Assembly (NCBI GenBank): GCA_020848595.1
Contig: JADLHV010000174.1
Coordinates: forward strand, 1-7,395
Source: Bacteroidia bacterium
GTDB lineage: Bacteria > Bacteroidota > Bacteroidia > NS11-12g > UBA955
Reading direction: 5' to 3'
DNA: 7,395 bases
Each line of letters opens with the position of its first letter. Position 1 is the stretch's first letter. Below are positions 4,832-7,395 of this stretch, in pieces. A program made the translations under genes and the position numbers. The notes beneath the pieces are model-generated. The model did not search any database and was not told the origin of the DNA. It was given only the letters and a program-made list of their open reading frames with translations.

Positions 4832-7216
4832 TTAATCCACAACCACAAACTGTTTTGAAATAACGCCTAAAGCATGGTAAACCTTTATAGTATAAAGACC
4901 TTTCGCTAAACCATTGGCGAAAATTTCGAGTTCACCACTTTTTTGACCATTAATAGAACTGACTAATCGTCCACTTACATCGTAAATCTCAGCCTTTAAA
5001 ATATCATAAGGCTCTAAATTGATATGAAAATTTCCAGTATTCGGATTGGGATATAAGATTAAATTTAATCCCAATTGATTGCCAGTTTGCGTATACGTTA
5101 CAACTTTAGTAACCACGGTATTGGTAAAAACAGGTGCTTGAAAATCAAAATATATAGCAGCTTGATTGGTAATACTATCACCAATTTTCAATTTGTTTTC
5201 TAATCCCGTGCTAAATTCAATAAAACCTGAACTCAATATATCTCCAACCATCATTTTTGCTCCCAGTCGGATATCTTCAAATCCCCAAATTACAGCATGG
5301 TCGCGCACCTTGAAACTCACTTTATAATTAGTGGCATGCGAATAATTGTTAACTTTTAGAAATTGCAGTGGCATTGTTCTACTAATCGTATCGACGATAT
5401 ACACATTATAGGCTTCGTCGTTTCCTAAATTCTGAAATCCAATTCTATAGTCTAATTTCCTAGTTCCAGTTCCAATTTTTAATTCACTACATTGTTTATC
5501 ATTAGGGTCGTAAGCGGATACAACTGTTTGTTCTAGTTCATCTTTAATTTTCCATCCAGATGGATGAATGGTTTCAACTTCAAAATGGATGATATCTCCA
5601 ATATCAAATGCAACTGGATTAATATTGAAACTAAATTTAATTTGTTGAGGGTACTCAATTGCCCAGCTTACAGTACCTTCTTTAGATTCTATAGTAGCTT
5701 GTTCTGATAAAAAGCCAGTAAGCGCAGATGGATGTTTCAGTGTTAAAATAAATGGATAGTGTTGGTCATTTGCTGAAAAATCAATTGTGTAATGGGCATC
5801 GTATCCGTGTTTTACTACATAGCCTCTATCCGAATAAAGGTGAATGTATTCACTTGGAGGGACGGGTTGTTTACTTAATGCAAAATCAAGGATAATTAAA
5901 GTGTCGCTTGCTCTAGTTTTAATTTGAACATGCTCTTTCCCGCATAAAACCGTTTCATCGTTATTGGGAAATACACGTATACTATGATCAGAATTAGGCG
6001 AAAGAGCGACTTCGTAGAATCCATCAGCGTTAGTGCTGCTGTAATAAACACCTTCATCGACCGATAGTACGGCATTACTTAAAATTTCATCTCCTAAATC
6101 AAAAATACAGTTCTCATTTTTGTCTCTATATAATCGTCCGCGAACAATGCTATGCTTTGGAAATATTTCGACAACATTATTGACCTTTTCTCCAAATAAG
6201 GTTTTGATAGTACCACCAAAATAGAGCGATTTTCCGTTGCTACAAACAAAAAACTTATGCATATTTTTAGGACTCACATTAGCCTCTTGAATTAGAGAAT
6301 GCCATTGATTGCCATCCCATTCTAGTAAATGGTGAACGCTGCCATCGAGATGTTTAAAATCTCCAGAAATATATAGTGAATTATTAATGTTCGCACATGT
6401 TCCTTTATACTCAATAGTGTAATTCCATGCATTTGAAAGGGAATTCCAAATTCCATTTTTATAAACAGCTATTCCAGTTTCTCCAATAGCTACAAGTTGT
6501 TGGTTATATTGACCTATTTGTGAAATTATTCCAAGTCCTGGATCTGTTAGTGCATACCAATTGCCATTTGTAAAATAAGCACAGTTGGATGCACTTACGC
6601 CATTTATAGTATTGAAACTACCTCCAACAAATAAGGTGTCGCCTATAACTTCTAAGTCTTTTACCAGTCCGTTAACAGGAATGTTTTCCCATTGACCATT
6701 TACTAAATGAACAAAACCATTGCAAGGGCCAGTGGCTGTTTGATTAAATATGCCACAAACAAATAGTTCATTATTAAAAGGGAGTATATCTTCAATACTA
6801 ATTTCTGGATGTACCGGATAGTCGGACCATATTCCTCCACCTACAGATTCCCACGAATTGCCATTCCATTTAACTATACCTTTACCATTGTTTTGAATAA
6901 AAGAACCTGCGGCAAAAATGGTGTCATTTAATTGGCAAATTGATGTGCGGTTAAAATTGCCAAAATAAAAATATTCAGGATTAAATATAGGTAATTTAGC
7001 ACTAAACAATCCATTCCATTTTGATATACTCATACCGGCTTGAGCAAATCCCATATATTTGTCAATCGAAAAGGTTAATAATTCTCCATTCTCCCCTAAA
7101 ATCATAGCATCAATGGGCTTAAAATTTTTATCGTCAATAGAAATAAAAGCTGGTCGAACTTGACTAAAGGCAGCAAGATGAACCATTGATATGAGTATGA
7201 GAATTATTTTTTTCAT
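4832..7216 (-). CDS. Secreted multidomain protein with beta-propeller-like repeats and type IX sorting domain
   Basis: This 794-residue protein is exported by Sec and then through the outer membrane by the type IX system. Residues 1-18 are a signal peptide, with likely cleavage AFS|Q. Residues about 40-350 hold roughly 40-50-residue repeats pairing a glycine strand (AAGSF, VCGIF, VGGSF, ISGDF, FGGTI) with an NGxW/WNG turn. I count about seven, which suits a seven-bladed propeller. An SdrD/CnaB-like domain spans about 358-408, with a DKNENCIFDLGDE calcium-loop-like stretch and NADGFYEV. A DUF7619-like domain follows at about 569-704, from YDPNDK to IYFDFQAPVFTN. The tail at about 719-794 is a Por/T9SS type A sorting domain (LYPNPNTGNF, then IYDVSGR, then GLYTIKV). 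The start at 7216 is chosen for the signal peptide and the ATGA overlap with the upstream gene; an in-frame ATG at 7231 would put MDDSI before it. No catalytic motif was recognised. Adhesion or surface binding is possible but inferred. Confidence 0.9.
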   Translation of the reverse strand: MKKIILILISMVHLAAFSQVRPAFISIDDKNFKPIDAMILGENGELLTFSIDKYMGFAQAGMSISKWNGLFSAKLPIFNPEYFYFGNFNRTSICQLNDTIFAAGSFIQNNGKGIVKWNGNSWESVGGGIWSDYPVHPEISIEDILPFNNELFVCGIFNQTATGPCNGFVHLVNGQWENIPVNGLVKDLEVIGDTLFVGGSFNTINGVSASNCAYFTNGNWYALTDPGLGIISQIGQYNQQLVAIGETGIAVYKNGIWNSLSNAWNYTIEYKGTCANINNSLYISGDFKHLDGSVHHLLEWDGNQWHSLIQEANVSPKNMHKFFVCSNGKSLYFGGTIKTLFGEKVNNVVEIFPKHSIVRGRLYRDKNENCIFDLGDEILSNAVLSVDEGVYYSSTNADGFYEVALSPNSDHSIRVFPNNDETVLCGKEHVQIKTRASDTLIILDFALSKQPVPPSEYIHLYSDRGYVVKHGYDAHYTIDFSANDQHYPFILTLKHPSALTGFLSEQATIESKEGTVSWAIEYPQQIKFSFNINPVAFDIGDIIHFEVETIHPSGWKIKDELEQTVVSAYDPNDKQCSELKIGTGTRKLDYRIGFQNLGNDEAYNVYIVDTISRTMPLQFLKVNNYSHATNYKVSFKVRDHAVIWGFEDIRLGAKMMVGDILSSGFIEFSTGLENKLKIGDSITNQAAIYFDFQAPVFTNTVVTKVVTYTQTGNQLGLNLILYPNPNTGNFHINLEPYDILKAEIYDVSGRLVSSINGQKSGELEIFANGLAKGLYTIKVYHALGVISKQFVVVD

Positions 7217-7395
7217 AATTGAATCATCCAAGAACTGCGTAATCCAAAATAGGTGAATCTATCACTATAAAAGGATTGTACTTGTTTGAATCCTGAATTA
7301 ATAGTGTAATAAGGTTGAATATTAATCCAGGCTCCTTTCTTAAGCGGTATTGCATATTGTAAACCTAATTCGCCGCCAAACATACTGCTATTGAA
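7213..7395 (-). CDS. C-terminal fragment of a probable outer-membrane beta-barrel protein (start outside window)
   Basis: Sixty residues followed by a TGA stop remain in frame to the right edge. They show alternating polar and aromatic/hydrophobic residues with glycine turns, as in beta-hairpins of outer-membrane barrels: GGELGLQYAIPL, then WINIQPYYTI, and a last strand FTYFGLRSSWMIQL. The end is not a perfect terminal-Phe signature. The stop overlaps the ATG of the secreted T9SS protein by four bases (ATGA), so the two are probably translated from one mRNA. Too little is visible to name a family; SprF/PorP-like or a generic OmpA-like barrel are both possible. That it is coding is well supported by the open frame and the overlap. 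The barrel assignment is an inference. Confidence 0.6.
   Translation of the reverse strand, partial: FNSSMFGGELGLQYAIPLKKGAWINIQPYYTINSGFKQVQSFYSDRFTYFGLRSSWMIQL

Noticed and set aside
7207..7213. Run of seven A (minus strand) just inside the secreted-protein start as a phase-variable tract
   Set aside because: Seven A residues are ordinary for Lys-Lys-Ile codons in an AT-rich signal peptide, and no further repeat or broken frame supports slippage.
7217..7231. Five-residue N-terminal extension MDDSI of the secreted protein
   Set aside because: It would place acidic residues before the signal peptide; starting at MKKII restores a typical signal peptide and gives the ATGA junction.
7213..7395. 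Naming the partial gene as a T9SS PorP/SprF component because of its neighbour
   Set aside because: Only 60 C-terminal residues are visible and they carry no family-specific motif; a generic beta-barrel call is all that is supported.

Overview
The window is AT-rich and every gene lies on the minus strand. It looks like chromosomal core DNA from a member of the Bacteroidota, probably a Flavobacteriia/Cytophagia-like lineage; I cannot fix the genus. Three lines of evidence point there: a secreted protein with a type IX secretion (Por) C-terminal sorting domain, TAnnTTTG-type promoter elements in place of -35/-10 boxes, and a lack of clear Shine-Dalgarno sequences before the starts.

The genes are given in transcription order, from high to low coordinates. 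(1) 7213-7395 is the last 60 residues of an outer-membrane beta-barrel-like protein whose start lies outside the window. (2) 4832-7216 is a 794-residue multidomain secreted protein: signal peptide, probable beta-propeller, SdrD/CnaB-like domain, DUF7619-like domain and T9SS tail. It overlaps gene 1 by ATGA, so the two are probably cotranscribed. (3) A 155-base gap (4677-4831) holds a weak stem-loop and the pheT promoter. (4) 2352-4676 is pheT, the beta subunit of phenylalanyl-tRNA synthetase, read from M at 4676 and not from the in-frame ATG at 4703. (5) Three small genes follow pheT almost without gaps: a coiled-coil protein (2044-2346), a Bacteroidota-type hypothetical often mislabelled 'ABC transporter ATPase' (1574-2047) and a DUF3817 membrane protein (1277-1573). 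The junctions are a 5-base gap, a 4-base overlap and a 0-base gap, which suggests a single operon. (6) A 145-base gap (1132-1276) is rich in inverted repeats and ends in the rnr promoter. (7) 1-1131 is the N-terminal half of rnr (RNase R), which runs off the left edge.

Functionally there is a translation/RNA-metabolism block (pheT and its tail genes, then rnr) next to an unrelated cell-envelope/secretion pair. I see no mobile element, CRISPR array, tRNA, rRNA or defence system, and no convincing undescribed system. The items most worth following up are the two promoters, whose TAnnTTTGCA elements sit only 8-9 bases before the start codons and so imply nearly leaderless mRNAs, the uncharacterised pheT tail genes, and the cluster of nested inverted repeats between the DUF3817 gene and rnr.
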